From assembly GCA_047602305.1 (NCBI GenBank), contig JASGHO010000001.1, positions 2,232,001 through 2,296,000 of the forward strand: a stretch of DNA of 64,000 nt, written 5' to 3'. Below are positions 1-7,982 of the stretch, in pieces (position 1 is the stretch's first letter; every line of letters begins with the position of its first letter). The notes beneath the pieces are model-generated. The model was not told the DNA's origin. It saw only the letters and a list, made by a program, of their open reading frames with translations, and made no database searches. A program made the position numbers and the translations under genes. This DNA is from Ancrocorticia sp047602305. Lineage in GTDB: Bacteria > Actinomycetota > Actinomycetes > Actinomycetales > Actinomycetaceae.

Positions 1-203
1 GGGCCCGTTCGCAATTTTCCGGGCCTTCCGCGTTCGGCTGATTCTCTCTGTGTCCGGGCACATTTCCTATTTGTCAGTTACTCGCTATCCTTCTCATACA
101 TGGGCGTTACGCCACGTGAGCGGGGATTGTGTACAGATTTCGCAATATTCTCGTTTCGTGGGCGGGCGCCCACAAACTTAGTAGCCGCATTGGAAAGGAC
201 ATT

Positions 204-1112
204 ATGGGCGACTTGACGACTGCCATGGGCAACGCCAGCCTTCCCTCGGCTGGCGAGGATCTGATGATCGCACTTGATATCGACGGCACCATCCTTGGCC
301 ACGATGGTTCGCTTTCTGAGCGCGTGGCGCGGGCGATTCACGCGCATATTTCAGCCGGGACGCACATCATGATCGCGACCGGCCGCGGCATTCACGGCGC
401 ACAGCTGGCGCTCGAACAGATCGGTATCAGCTCCGGCGTCACGGTGTGCTCGAATGGCGCGATCACGTTGGGGCTCGGCCGTACCTTCCTGCCGAGCGAC
501 ATGATTGGCGGGCGGCCGATTATCGAGCCGCGTTCGAAGTGTCGGAAGCTCGACGTCGGCTTCCCCTTCCGCATCCTCAACTACCACACGTTTGATCCGC
601 GGCGGGAGATTGAGCTGCTTCATTCCGCCGTTCCTGACGCGATTCTCGCTGTCGAGGAGCTGGATGGGCCGCGGCGGGTCTCGCAGCATTTCCCGCCCGG
701 CGAGCTCTCCGGCGAGAGCGTCGTGTTCCCGGTGGATCAGCTCGGCGTTCCCGAGGCGACACGCCTGACCGTACGCGCGCTCGGCATGGGCTCGCAGGAA
801 CTCCTCGACATCGTCGATTCCATGGGGATGAAGGGCGTCGAGTATGCCGTCGGCTGGACGGCCTGGCTCGACGTCTCCCCCGAGGGCGTCTCGAAGGCGT
901 CCGCGCTGGAGGCTCTCCGCGAGGCATTCGGGGTTGCGGCTGGCGCGACCGTCGCCGTTGGCGACGGCGGCAACGACCTCGAAATGATCAAATGGGCCGG
1001 CTGTGGAGTGGCGATGGCCGAAGCACCCGACTACGTTCTTGACGTCGCGGATGCGCACACGAGTTCCGTGAACAACGACGGCCTTGCCGACGTCCTTGAA
1101 GCACTCCTGTAG
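204..1112 (+). CDS. Cof-type HAD-IIB family hydrolase
   Basis: Predicted cytosolic HAD phosphatase of about 302 aa. The first HAD motif DIDGT is at residues 25-29 and the C-terminal acidic motif GDGGND is near residue 250, with a large cap between them as in Cof/YbiV-type sugar-phosphate or nucleotide phosphatases. The ATG at 204 is preferred because GGAAAGGA lies 5-12 bases upstream; an in-frame ATG at 129 would add 25 residues that do not look like family sequence. The gene is monocistronic, with tRNA and repeats downstream. The substrate cannot be read from sequence. The family assignment is firm. Confidence 0.88.
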   Translation: MGDLTTAMGNASLPSAGEDLMIALDIDGTILGHDGSLSERVARAIHAHISAGTHIMIATGRGIHGAQLALEQIGISSGVTVCSNGAITLGLGRTFLPSDMIGGRPIIEPRSKCRKLDVGFPFRILNYHTFDPRREIELLHSAVPDAILAVEELDGPRRVSQHFPPGELSGESVVFPVDQLGVPEATRLTVRALGMGSQELLDIVDSMGMKGVEYAVGWTAWLDVSPEGVSKASALEALREAFGVAAGATVAVGDGGNDLEMIKWAGCGVAMAEAPDYVLDVADAHTSSVNNDGLADVLEALL

Positions 1113-1138
1113 TTTTTGGGTTGTGTTGTTTTGGGATT

Positions 1139-1365
1139 GCGCGGATGGGTTCGGCCGTTACGAGGATGGTGCGGGGCTTGACTGGCAAGGCGGACAGCGA
1201 CGCAGTTCGAGGTGTGAGTACGTGTACTCACGACCGAGAACCAGGAAGCTGGCTGTGGGCTTGCCCCAGGATGAGGAAGTTGTTAAGAGGACGAAGTCCT
1301 CACGCAGCCAGGCAAGATTCTGCGGTATCCGCAGTAGGCCAAGACCTATCCGCGGGATCTCTTAT
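1139..1365 (+). repeat. Dispersed repeat family E, copy 1
   Basis: This noncoding stretch matches the reverse complement of 51332-51480. Shared blocks include GGGGCTTGACTGGCAAGGCG and AGGCAAGATTCTGCGGTATC, in the same order and separated by diverged sequence. Its right end (CCTATCCGCGGGATCTC) resembles shorter copies at 31645-31695 and 63163-63190. No ORF is conserved between copies. Confidence 0.7.
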
Positions 1366-1467
1366 TTTAGGGTTGTGGCCGAGGTCCCTCCATTTGAGGG
1401 GCGCGGTGGCGGGCCTTTAGACTAGAATCAAGAAGTTCGCTCGCTGGTTATCCGGCTGGTGGATGAA

Positions 1468-1555
1468 GGAAGGTTGACAGAGCGGCCGAATGTGACGGTC
1501 TTGAAAACCGTTGTACGGTAACCCCGTACCAAGGGTTCGAATCCCTTACCTTCCG
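1468..1555 (+). tRNA. tRNA-Ser (anticodon TGA)
   Basis: The acceptor stem GGAAGGT pairs with ACCTTCC at 1548-1554, with discriminator G. The anticodon loop CTTGAAA gives TGA. A long variable arm and the T-arm GGGTTCGAATCCC mark a class II serine tRNA. CCA is not encoded. A terminator follows at 1639. Confidence 0.96.
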
Positions 1556-1638
1556 CAGCGAGTACGCCCAAGAACTTGTTCTTGAGGTGTGAGAGCAAGG
1601 AAAGGTTGAAGCCACCGTAGGTGGCGAACACCTTCCGC

Positions 1639-1680
1639 TAAAACGGGTTTGATCCCTGAAGGGATCTGACCCGTTTTATT
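1639..1680 (+). terminator. Rho-independent terminator after tRNA-Ser(TGA)
   Basis: Inverted repeat AAACGGGT...ACCCGTTT with an inner GATCCCTGAAGGGATC stem, followed by TATTTGT. It lies 84 bases beyond the tRNA end. Confidence 0.75.
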
Positions 1681-1773
1681 TGTATGTATGGATTCGAACC
1701 CGAGAGGGCGCAGGCAGCGACTACCTTGGGAGTTGCTGCAAATCTTCGGGAAGCTCCAAAGAACTGATACTCC

Positions 1774-1848
1774 CGGTTAAGGAGTGATAGCGCAGACAGC
1801 GTCTGTGGCATCACTTCTTTGCCCCGCTATCACTCCTTAGCCGGGCTG
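1774..1848. repeat. Palindromic repeat family A, copy 1
   Basis: Perfect 15-bp arms TAAGGAGTGATAGCG (1778-1792) and CGCTATCACTCCTTA (1825-1839) surround an inner CAGAC/GTCTG hairpin. Related copies lie at 12253-12332 and 13174-13243, sharing CACTCCTTAGCCGG and adjacent TATCAC words. Confidence 0.7.
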
Positions 1849-1914
1849 TCACCGCTGAGAAGTTCGGGCAGCAGCGACTCTCATCCAAAATCTCTTTGGA
1901 CACCAAAATTTGAC

Positions 1915-1966
1915 TGCCCTGAGGGGATCGATACGGTTATATTGCCGTATCGATCCCCTCAGGGCA
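1915..1966. repeat. Perfect 22-bp inverted repeat with 8-base loop
   Basis: Arms at 1915-1936 and 1945-1966 are exact reverse complements (core GAGGGGATCGATACGG), with loop TTATATTG. It lies between two tRNA-Ser genes with no adjacent CDS and no T-run. It could be a transposon remnant or a cruciform or RNA-hairpin site; the role is unknown. Confidence 0.7.
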
Positions 1967-2143
1967 CAAGAATTTTCCTCACCATAGTCATTCTGTGCTC
2001 AGAATCCTTCGTGGGAGACGCTCGATACGGAAATTGTCCATACCGCGTCCCTTCCTGTGAGACTGAGGCCACGCCGACCTTCAGCTGCTATTTGCGCTCT
2101 GAATTGGAAACTCCTTTATATGCCCGGTACTATGGGAGTGCTC

Positions 2144-2234
2144 GGAGACGTCGCATAGTCAGGTCGAGTGCGCCTTCCTGCTAAGAAGGTAGGGGTCGAA
2201 AGGTCCCTCGAGGGTTCAAATCCCTCCGTCTCCG
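2144..2234 (+). tRNA. tRNA-Ser (anticodon GCT)
   Basis: The acceptor stem GGAGACG pairs with CGTCTCC (2227-2233), discriminator G. The anticodon loop CTGCTAA is enclosed by CCTTC/GAAGG. A long variable arm and T-arm GAGGGTTCAAATCCCTC identify a class II serine tRNA. CCA is not encoded, and a terminator follows directly. Confidence 0.96.
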
Positions 2235-2242
2235 CGGTTAGA

Positions 2243-2275
2243 ACCCCGGTATTTCGTTGAAATACCGGGGTTTTT
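2243..2275 (+). terminator. Rho-independent terminator after tRNA-Ser(GCT)
   Basis: ACCCCGGTATTTC and its complement AAATACCGGGGT flank loop GTTG, followed by TTTTT. A classical intrinsic terminator 8 bases past the tRNA. Confidence 0.92.
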
Positions 2276-2304
2276 GCTATCTCTCACTCCAAGTTCTCAG
2301 GGTT

Positions 2305-2394
2305 GTAGGCCAGAAGTGAGACCCAGTGTCCTGTGGGTTATAGGCCAAAACGTGGTGTTTATGGTAGGCCAGAAGTGAGACCCAGCGTCCTGTG
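2305..2394. repeat. Local direct repeat, 59-bp period
   Basis: The 22-base word starting GTAGGCCAGAAGTGAGACCC occurs at 2305 and again at 2364, followed each time by GTCCTGTG with one change. A half copy (TAGGCCAAAACG) lies between them. No coding potential seen. Confidence 0.65.
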
Positions 2395-2494
2395 TTGGCG
2401 GTCAGTTCATCGACATCTGCCCTTAGCATCAGGTATCGCCACTATAAGGGCGATATCCAACGCTAAGGGCAGATCTCGGCGACGGCAGTAGCCC

Positions 2495-2580
2495 GGCGGA
2501 AAAGAGGCCACCGTTTCATGGAGAGGTCACACCATACAACCGTTGCCTCTCACAAAAAGCGTGGCCTCTCCGATGATGAT
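2495..2580. repeat. Palindromic repeat family D, copy 1
   Basis: Several GAGAGGTCAC / GGCCTCTC words in inverted order (GAGGCCACCG, GGAGAGGTCACACC, TTGCCTCTCACAAAAAG, GTGGCCTCTCC). The reverse complement of 47818-47893 has the same words in the same order. Confidence 0.65.
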
Positions 2581-2622
2581 GTGGCCGGCGAGGGCAGTAG
2601 GCCGGAACAATAGAGGGTTCGC

Positions 2623-2695
2623 GCGATAAACCACACTTACACCCATGCGTTAACCGTGGATTATCGCCGAAAGTGTGGTTTCTCGGACGATGCGG
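2623..2695. repeat. Palindromic repeat family C, copy 1
   Basis: Arms AAACCACACTT and AAAGTGTGGTTT flank a core with TTAACCGTGGATTATCGCC. A second copy at 41196-41260 has CTAACCGTGGTTTGTCGCCC and AAAGTGTGGTTTATCGG. Confidence 0.65.
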
Positions 2696-2863
2696 CCGGG
2701 AATATGAGGAGGTTAAGGACATGACAACGCCAAGAACGTCATGTCGACAAGACCTGGGACACAGGCGGTCATACACGTGAGCAGCGGGCGTCGTCACACA
2801 ACCCCACACGCCCACACCCCGGAACGTAGGCGGTCACACACGTGACCTCCTGATGCCGTCGTC

Positions 2864-2948
2864 CCAAACAAGTGTCGTTCTTGGATTCACGTAACGCATT
2901 TTCCGTGGGAAAAACTGTCGGGCCTTGCGGAAAACGCCACTCCTTTGG
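2864..2948. repeat. MITE-like repeat family B, copy 1 (85 bp)
   Basis: Imperfect terminal inverted repeats CCAAACAAGTG and CACTCCTTTGG bound an 85-bp element with a conserved core ATTTTCCGTGGGAAAAAC. Copies of nearly equal length lie at 31704-31788 and, in opposite orientation, at 54820-54903. No ORF; all copies are intergenic. Confidence 0.7.
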
Positions 2949-3004
2949 CAGAAGGCGGGGTAGGGACTCGGGTGTCCACACGCGAGAGCGGCGAGCGCCA
3001 TTAT

Positions 3005-3690
3005 CGTTACCAACACCCACAACCGCACGCACACCCACGCAGACATCCGTACCCGCAGACAGGTGGGGCACCCAAGCACCAGCGGGGCAGTACACCCTCA
3101 CATCCACAACCGCACGCACACATCCACACCCGTAGATAGGTAGGGCAACCGGTCGCGCGGATAGGTAGGGCGCCCAGGCACGGTCCCGGGGCAGTACACC
3201 CGCACACCCACAACCTCACGCACACATCCACACCCGTAGATAGGTAGGCGCCCGAGCACGAGCGGGGCAGCATGCCCGCACCCGTGGATAGGTAGGGCAC
3301 CCGGTCCCGCAGACAGGTGGGGCACCCGGGCGCGGTCCCGGGGCAGTACACCCGCACACCCACAACCTCACGCACATCCGCACCCGTAGATAGGTAGGGC
3401 AACCGGTCCCGCAGACAGGTAGGGCACCCGGGCACGGTCCCGGGGCAGTACACCCGCACACCCACAACCTCACTCACATCCGCACCCGTGGATAGGTAGG
3501 CGCCCGAGCACGAGCGGGCAGCATGCCCGCACCCACAGATAGGTAGGGCGCCCGGTCCCGCAGACAGGTGGGGCACCCGGGCGCGGTCCCGGGGCAGTAC
3601 ACCCGCACACCCACAACCTCACGCACACATCCACACCCGTGGATAGGTAGGCGCCCGTGCACGGTCAGGGCAGTGCACCCACACTCACAA
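3005..3690. repeat. Complex tandem repeat array, about 680 bp
   Basis: Composite units are built from GGATAGGTAGGGCA, CACCCGCACACCCACAACC, GTCCCGCAGACAGGTGGGG and GCGCCCGAGCACGAGCG, repeated with units of roughly 55-120 bp from 3005 to 3690. Open frames here merely mirror the repeat. Neither a uniform spacer pattern nor a conserved short repeat supports CRISPR. Copies are very similar, which points to recent expansion. Confidence 0.85.
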
Positions 3691-4440
3691 CCGCACCCAC
3701 CCCGTGTTAAATGAGAGAACGTGGGCAACCACAGATAAGTAACCACGTCAGCCACCTTCTCGACTTCTATCTTGAGGGAGATATCCATTAGATCTAGGAC
3801 CTAGAAGCCAAACATCAACCTCGGAAAGGTGTCATTTGGCCATAAGTGATATGTAACTAGTAACTAACATGTACAAACGAGTAATGACAAGGAATTAAAT
3901 AAGTCACATATTTAGCGAGAATCTTGATCCAAAACCCCGCAGACAGCACACACCTCACAGCCCCAACGCCTCCACAATGACCCCACATCACCCCCACCTC
4001 CGCACCCACTTCACACAACCCCCAGACCCCACTCCACCTGACGGGCCGTCCCACACCGACCCTGCACCACCCACACGCCAACCCCAAACAAACCCCACGT
4101 CACCCTCACCAAGAATCGCAACACCCCGTCCCGCAAATCGCGAGAAAACCGCGTAAAAACAAGAAAACGAACAAAAAAGTACACTTCAGAATTCGTCCAA
4201 CTCACCCACAATTCACCACAACACAACCGCATCCACACCCACCTCGGGCACCACCCAACCCCCACCCAACCCCCAGCCAACCCCCGCACTCACCTCCACC
4301 CCACTCCCACAACCCACCCCACAACCCACCCCACAAACCCCACTTCAAATCCCCACCCTCGCGCCAAAAAAGTGCGACCCCCAGGAATTTACGGCCCCAC
4401 CGATATCCTCCTTTTGGATACTCCCTCCCCCATACAGTCA
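3691..4440. other. Noncoding stretch with C/A-rich low complexity
   Basis: No gene is supported in this 750-base stretch. 3700-3950 is comparatively AT-rich. 3950-4340 is strongly strand-asymmetric, C/A-rich on the plus strand with runs such as ACCCAACCCCCACCCAACCC and CAACCCACCCCACAACCC. Tryptophan/glycine-rich minus-strand frames are by-products of this composition. Confidence 0.6.
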
Positions 4441-4444
4441 CTGC

Positions 4445-4470
4445 TACAATCGATCCTGGTCCCGATTGTA
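4445..4470 (+). promoter_or_regulatory. Candidate operator upstream of ECF operon
   Basis: Perfect 8-bp arms TACAATCG and CGATTGTA are separated by 10 bases, followed by AT-rich TCAGTACAATATTGG that could contain a -10 element. The ECF start lies about 200 bases downstream, leaving a long leader. The cognate regulator is unknown. Confidence 0.4.
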
Positions 4471-4670
4471 AATATCAGTACAATATTGGTGTAGGTGACC
4501 AAAGGATTAACGTGACAACGTGACAAGGAGAGGAGTCGGCACCCCGGGAACTGCCCACAGCCCGGATGCGTCAATAACCAGGACAACCCGAGAACCTAGA
4601 CGGCCATAAGCCCGATCGGCTCGGAATCTCAGAGGGAATGCGCTCATGAGAGCGCAATAGGGAGGCAACA

Positions 4671-5252
4671 GTGCGCGGATTGACAACCCGTGATCTCATC
4701 AACACCGGTATCTTCACGGTGCTTTACTTCGCGGCGGTAGCCCTGTGCGGGCAGCTCGGAGCCCTCCTTCCCATTCTTCAGGTTCTTGGTCCTCTCTACA
4801 TTCCGATTATTGCGGGAATCCCTTTCACTCTTTTCCTGACCCGGGTCAATAAGTTCGGGATGATCACCATCATGGGGCTGTTGACGGGAATTCTCATGAT
4901 GGCTACGGGGCAGGCGTTCTGGGTTCCGATTCTTACCGTTGTTCTTGCCCCGCTGGCAGATATCGTCAGTCGGCCCGGAAACTATCAACGCTGGGCGAAT
5001 CTCGTTGCCGGATACGTCATTTTCTCGCTGATACTCATTGGCACTGTCATTCCCCTCTTCTTTGCACGCCACGCATATCTGGAGCGCATTACTGACCGTA
5101 AGGACGCCGAGTGGGTGCGCCAGATTGTCGCTCTGACGCCCACCTGGATGTTTATCGCGATGCTTTTCATGCTGGTTATCGGTGCCATCATTGGCGCGCA
5201 TCTTGGCCGCCACATTCTCAGTAAACATTTCGAGCGGGCAGGGATCGCCTGA
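4671..5252 (+). CDS. ECF transporter S component (Trep_Strep/MptE-like)
   Basis: Integral membrane protein of 193 aa with about five to six hydrophobic segments (near residues 10-30, 35-52, 60-95, 105-130, 160-180). Its pattern matches the Trep_Strep family of substrate-capture (S) components of energy-coupling-factor importers. The GTG at 4671 is chosen because GGGAGGCAACA sits just upstream. It heads an operon with EcfT (1-base gap) and a double EcfA, so substrate binding and energising are encoded together as a group I ECF transporter. The substrate is not known for this family and cannot be inferred here. Confidence 0.8.
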   Translation: MRGLTTRDLINTGIFTVLYFAAVALCGQLGALLPILQVLGPLYIPIIAGIPFTLFLTRVNKFGMITIMGLLTGILMMATGQAFWVPILTVVLAPLADIVSRPGNYQRWANLVAGYVIFSLILIGTVIPLFFARHAYLERITDRKDAEWVRQIVALTPTWMFIAMLFMLVIGAIIGAHLGRHILSKHFERAGIA

Positions 5253-5253
5253 T

Positions 5254-6156
5254 ATGAGCACAACGACATCACGAACGACGACGAGCGACACCTCCAACCC
5301 CATGCCCGCTTCCGCATCCTCCGCTTCAGTTCCTGCGGACATTCCGTCCGCGCGTTCAGCCGCCCCTCGCAGCGGCGCCCGCAACGCCACCCGTAGCAAC
5401 GCCACCCGCAGCAACACCACCCGCCACCACACCACCCACCACACCACCCACCACTCCACCACCCGCCCCGAGCTCTTTCGGGCCGATCCGCGCACCACGC
5501 TGCTCGTCATGTTGCTGCTCAACATCACGATGTTCTCGGCTGGGTTCGCCGGTTTTGACGCCGCCGCGCGCGTCGTCTTTGTTCTTATCCCGGCGATTTT
5601 GTCGCTCGGTATGAAGCGTTACCTCTCCACCTCCGTGTATCTTGCACTGACCCTGCTGGCGCTACTTATTGAGCACCGACTTCTGGTGCATGATCTCGAC
5701 ATTTCGAATGCCGTCGTCGTCGGTATTGCTGGACTGGTGACACGGTTGGCACCCGGGCTGTTCCTTGGTTACGTTGCTGTCATCAGTATTCAGGTGGGTG
5801 AGCTGATGGCGGCTCTTGACCAGCTCCGCACCCCTCGCCAGGTGGTGATTCCAGCCGCGGTCGTTCTGCGTTTCATCCCCACGGTGCGCGAGGAGTTCGC
5901 GGCGGTGGCTGGCGCGATGAGTGCCCGCGGTATTACTTTGCGCCGCGTCGGTCCTCTCGCGTGGATTGAGTATCGCCTCGTTCCGCTCATGATTTCCACG
6001 GTGAAGTCGGGTGAGGAGCTTGCTCAGGCGGCTCTCACGCGCGGTCTTGGGCGGCCCGGCACTACGGAACATATCTGCGTCATCCGTTTCCGTCTCGTCG
6101 ATTTCACGATCTTGACGTTGACAGCAATCGGAATGGGGTTGTGGATTGTCGGTTAG
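5254..6156 (+). CDS. ecfT: ECF transporter transmembrane component EcfT
   Basis: Coupling membrane subunit of the ECF importer, about 300 aa. The ATG at 5254 lies one base after the preceding stop. Residues 1-75 are hydrophilic and carry a low-complexity Asn/Thr/Arg/His stretch coded by 15-base repeats (5385-5460), not typical of EcfT. The rest has hydrophobic helices and the two conserved Ala-Arg-Gly-type coupling motifs, seen as SARG near residue 225 and TRGLGRPG near 262, which contact the ATPases. Its stop overlaps the start of ecfA by 11 bases, indicating translational coupling. Confidence 0.88.
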   Translation: MSTTTSRTTTSDTSNPMPASASSASVPADIPSARSAAPRSGARNATRSNATRSNTTRHHTTHHTTHHSTTRPELFRADPRTTLLVMLLLNITMFSAGFAGFDAAARVVFVLIPAILSLGMKRYLSTSVYLALTLLALLIEHRLLVHDLDISNAVVVGIAGLVTRLAPGLFLGYVAVISIQVGELMAALDQLRTPRQVVIPAAVVLRFIPTVREEFAAVAGAMSARGITLRRVGPLAWIEYRLVPLMISTVKSGEELAQAALTRGLGRPGTTEHICVIRFRLVDFTILTLTAIGMGLWIVG

Positions 6157-7774
6157 CATTTCACACCTCAATTACACCTACGCGCGCACCGAGCTGAGGG
6201 CTCTCGCGGATTTCCATCTGCAGGTGGCGCCGGGCGAGTTTGTTGTGCTTGCGGGGCCTTCCGGCTGTGGAAAGACGACGGCGGCGCGTCTCATCAACGG
6301 CCTGATCCCCCATTTTTACGACGGCGAACTGCGGGGCCAGGTTCTTGTCAATGGCCGGGATCCTGCGGAGCGTGAGGTGTGGGATAGTGCGGGTGAGGTG
6401 GGTTCTGTGTTTCAGAATCCGCGGTCGCAGTTTTTTACCACGGATCCTGTTTCGGAGATCGCTTTTGGTTGCGAGAATCTTGGGTTTCCGGCGGAGTTGA
6501 CGCGGGAACGGGTGGCTAGCGCCCTGCGCGATTTCGATTTTGAGCACCTGAGTAAGCGTTCGATCTTCGCACTGTCGGGTGGTGAAAAGCAGCGTTTGGC
6601 GTGCGCTTCGGTGGCGGCGATTGACCCTTCGATCTATGTTTTGGATGAGCCGTCGGCTAACCTTGATGGCCCTGCCGCCCAGCGCCTTCACGACATCATG
6701 GCGGAGTGGAAGAGGCAGGGCAAAGCCATTGTCGTGGCGGAGCACCGCCTCAATTACCTCTACGATCTGGTTGATCGCCTCATTGTTTTGGCGAACGGCC
6801 GGATTGTCCGCGAGTACAGTGGCGAGCGCCTTCGTTCCTTGTCTTCAGCGGAGCTTTCGGCGCATGGTCTTCGCCAGATCACAACGCCGATTCTTCATCC
6901 CTCCTCTCCTGCTTCCGCGTCCCCGAAGCCCGGCTTCTCGCGTCCGGCCTCCTCGCCCCCGGCTTCGCTGACGGTCAAGAACCTCGTTTATCGCCACAAG
7001 CGGCGCGGCGCTCCCGGTGCCGGTTTCCTCCAGAATCCTCCCGCCGTCAACATCGACAACCTGTCGTTCCCCAAGGGCAAGATCACCGCGCTCATTGGTT
7101 CGAATGGCGCTGGGAAGACTACTCTCGTCCGCTGGATGGCTGGTCTCATCGAGTCTGGGCGCGGGCAGCTTCTGGACGAGGGGGAAAAGATTTCGGGACG
7201 ACGACGGCGTCGCCAAACTTTCCTTGTCCTCCAGGACGTGAACCACCAGTTGGTGACGGAGTCGGTGCGGGACGAGATCGATGTGACGCTGCGGCTGTCC
7301 GGAGCAGATGGCAATCTCAGCGACACCCGGGACGCGATTCTGCAGAAAGTTGACCTGTTCAAGCTTGCGGGGCGGCACCCGATGTCGCTTTCGGGCGGGC
7401 AGAAGCAGCGGTTGGCGATCGGAACCGCGCTGGCCTCCGGGCGTGAAATCATCATTCTCGATGAGCCCACCAGCGGCCTTGATCTTGTACATATGCGTGC
7501 GGTCGCGGCGGCTCTGAAGGAGTTGACACAGGCGGGGCGCACCGTCATCGTCGTGACGCACGATTCGGAACTCGCGGCTTTGTGTGCCGATTCGATCGTC
7601 AAGCTCCACAATGGGCAGGTTGTCACAGTAGGGCCGGGTGCACCGGCGCCGAACACGATCGCGGAATCGGACGTGACAACCGAGACAGACGCGACGTCGT
7701 CGTCGGATACTGCACTTGTGTCGGATACTGCTGGGCCTGGGGTGACGGCGTCGGGCAACGCGCCCTCGAATTAG
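6146..7774 (+). CDS. ecfA: ECF transporter ATP-binding protein, two fused domains
   Basis: Tandem ABC ATPase of 542 aa, equivalent to EcfA1 fused to EcfA2, energising the S component and EcfT. Domain 1: Walker A GPSGCGKTT (37-45), signature LSGGEKQR, Walker B YVLDEPSANLD. Domain 2: Walker A GSNGAGKTT (near 318), signature LSGGQKQR, Walker B IILDEPTSGLD. A Pro/Ser linker of about 30 residues joins them and a Thr/Asp/Ser tail follows domain 2. TTG at 6146 is used, with GGAATGGGG upstream and an 11-base overlap with ecfT. Both sites look catalytically complete. Confidence 0.9.
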   Translation: MSVSISHLNYTYARTELRALADFHLQVAPGEFVVLAGPSGCGKTTAARLINGLIPHFYDGELRGQVLVNGRDPAEREVWDSAGEVGSVFQNPRSQFFTTDPVSEIAFGCENLGFPAELTRERVASALRDFDFEHLSKRSIFALSGGEKQRLACASVAAIDPSIYVLDEPSANLDGPAAQRLHDIMAEWKRQGKAIVVAEHRLNYLYDLVDRLIVLANGRIVREYSGERLRSLSSAELSAHGLRQITTPILHPSSPASASPKPGFSRPASSPPASLTVKNLVYRHKRRGAPGAGFLQNPPAVNIDNLSFPKGKITALIGSNGAGKTTLVRWMAGLIESGRGQLLDEGEKISGRRRRRQTFLVLQDVNHQLVTESVRDEIDVTLRLSGADGNLSDTRDAILQKVDLFKLAGRHPMSLSGGQKQRLAIGTALASGREIIILDEPTSGLDLVHMRAVAAALKELTQAGRTVIVVTHDSELAALCADSIVKLHNGQVVTVGPGAPAPNTIAESDVTTETDATSSSDTALVSDTAGPGVTASGNAPSN

Positions 7775-7982
7775 CCCACACCCTTCACTGCCGCATGTCA
7801 CTGTGGCATTCGACCCGCTTAACCTCCATCTCTTCATCACGCGGCCACTTCCCGTTAAACTGGGGTTTTTGAAATGAGGAGCCCATTCACGCGGGCATAC
7901 CTCGACGCTGACGGAACCTTCCATCATGTCGCCGAGCCTTCATCATCCAATCCTTCCCGCCTCGGGATAGAACGGAGAAATC

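Noticed and set aside
1428..1631. 67-codon minus-strand ORF across tRNA-Ser(TGA)
   Set aside because: It is the antisense of a complete tRNA; such frames are a known annotation artefact.
3007..3576. 189-codon Cys/Pro/Gly-rich minus-strand ORF
   Set aside because: It merely reads the tandem repeat array; no start signal or conserved protein, and other frames are equally open.
3005..3690. Possible CRISPR array
   Set aside because: Units vary in length and sequence, there is no constant short repeat with unique spacers, and no cas genes are present.
4202..4441. Trp/Gly-rich minus-strand ORFs
   Set aside because: Low-complexity C/A-rich DNA read in reverse; no family resemblance.
4480..4670. 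Riboswitch in the ECF leader
   Set aside because: I compared it by eye with cobalamin, TPP, THF and preQ1 consensus cores and found no convincing match; only a leader is noted.
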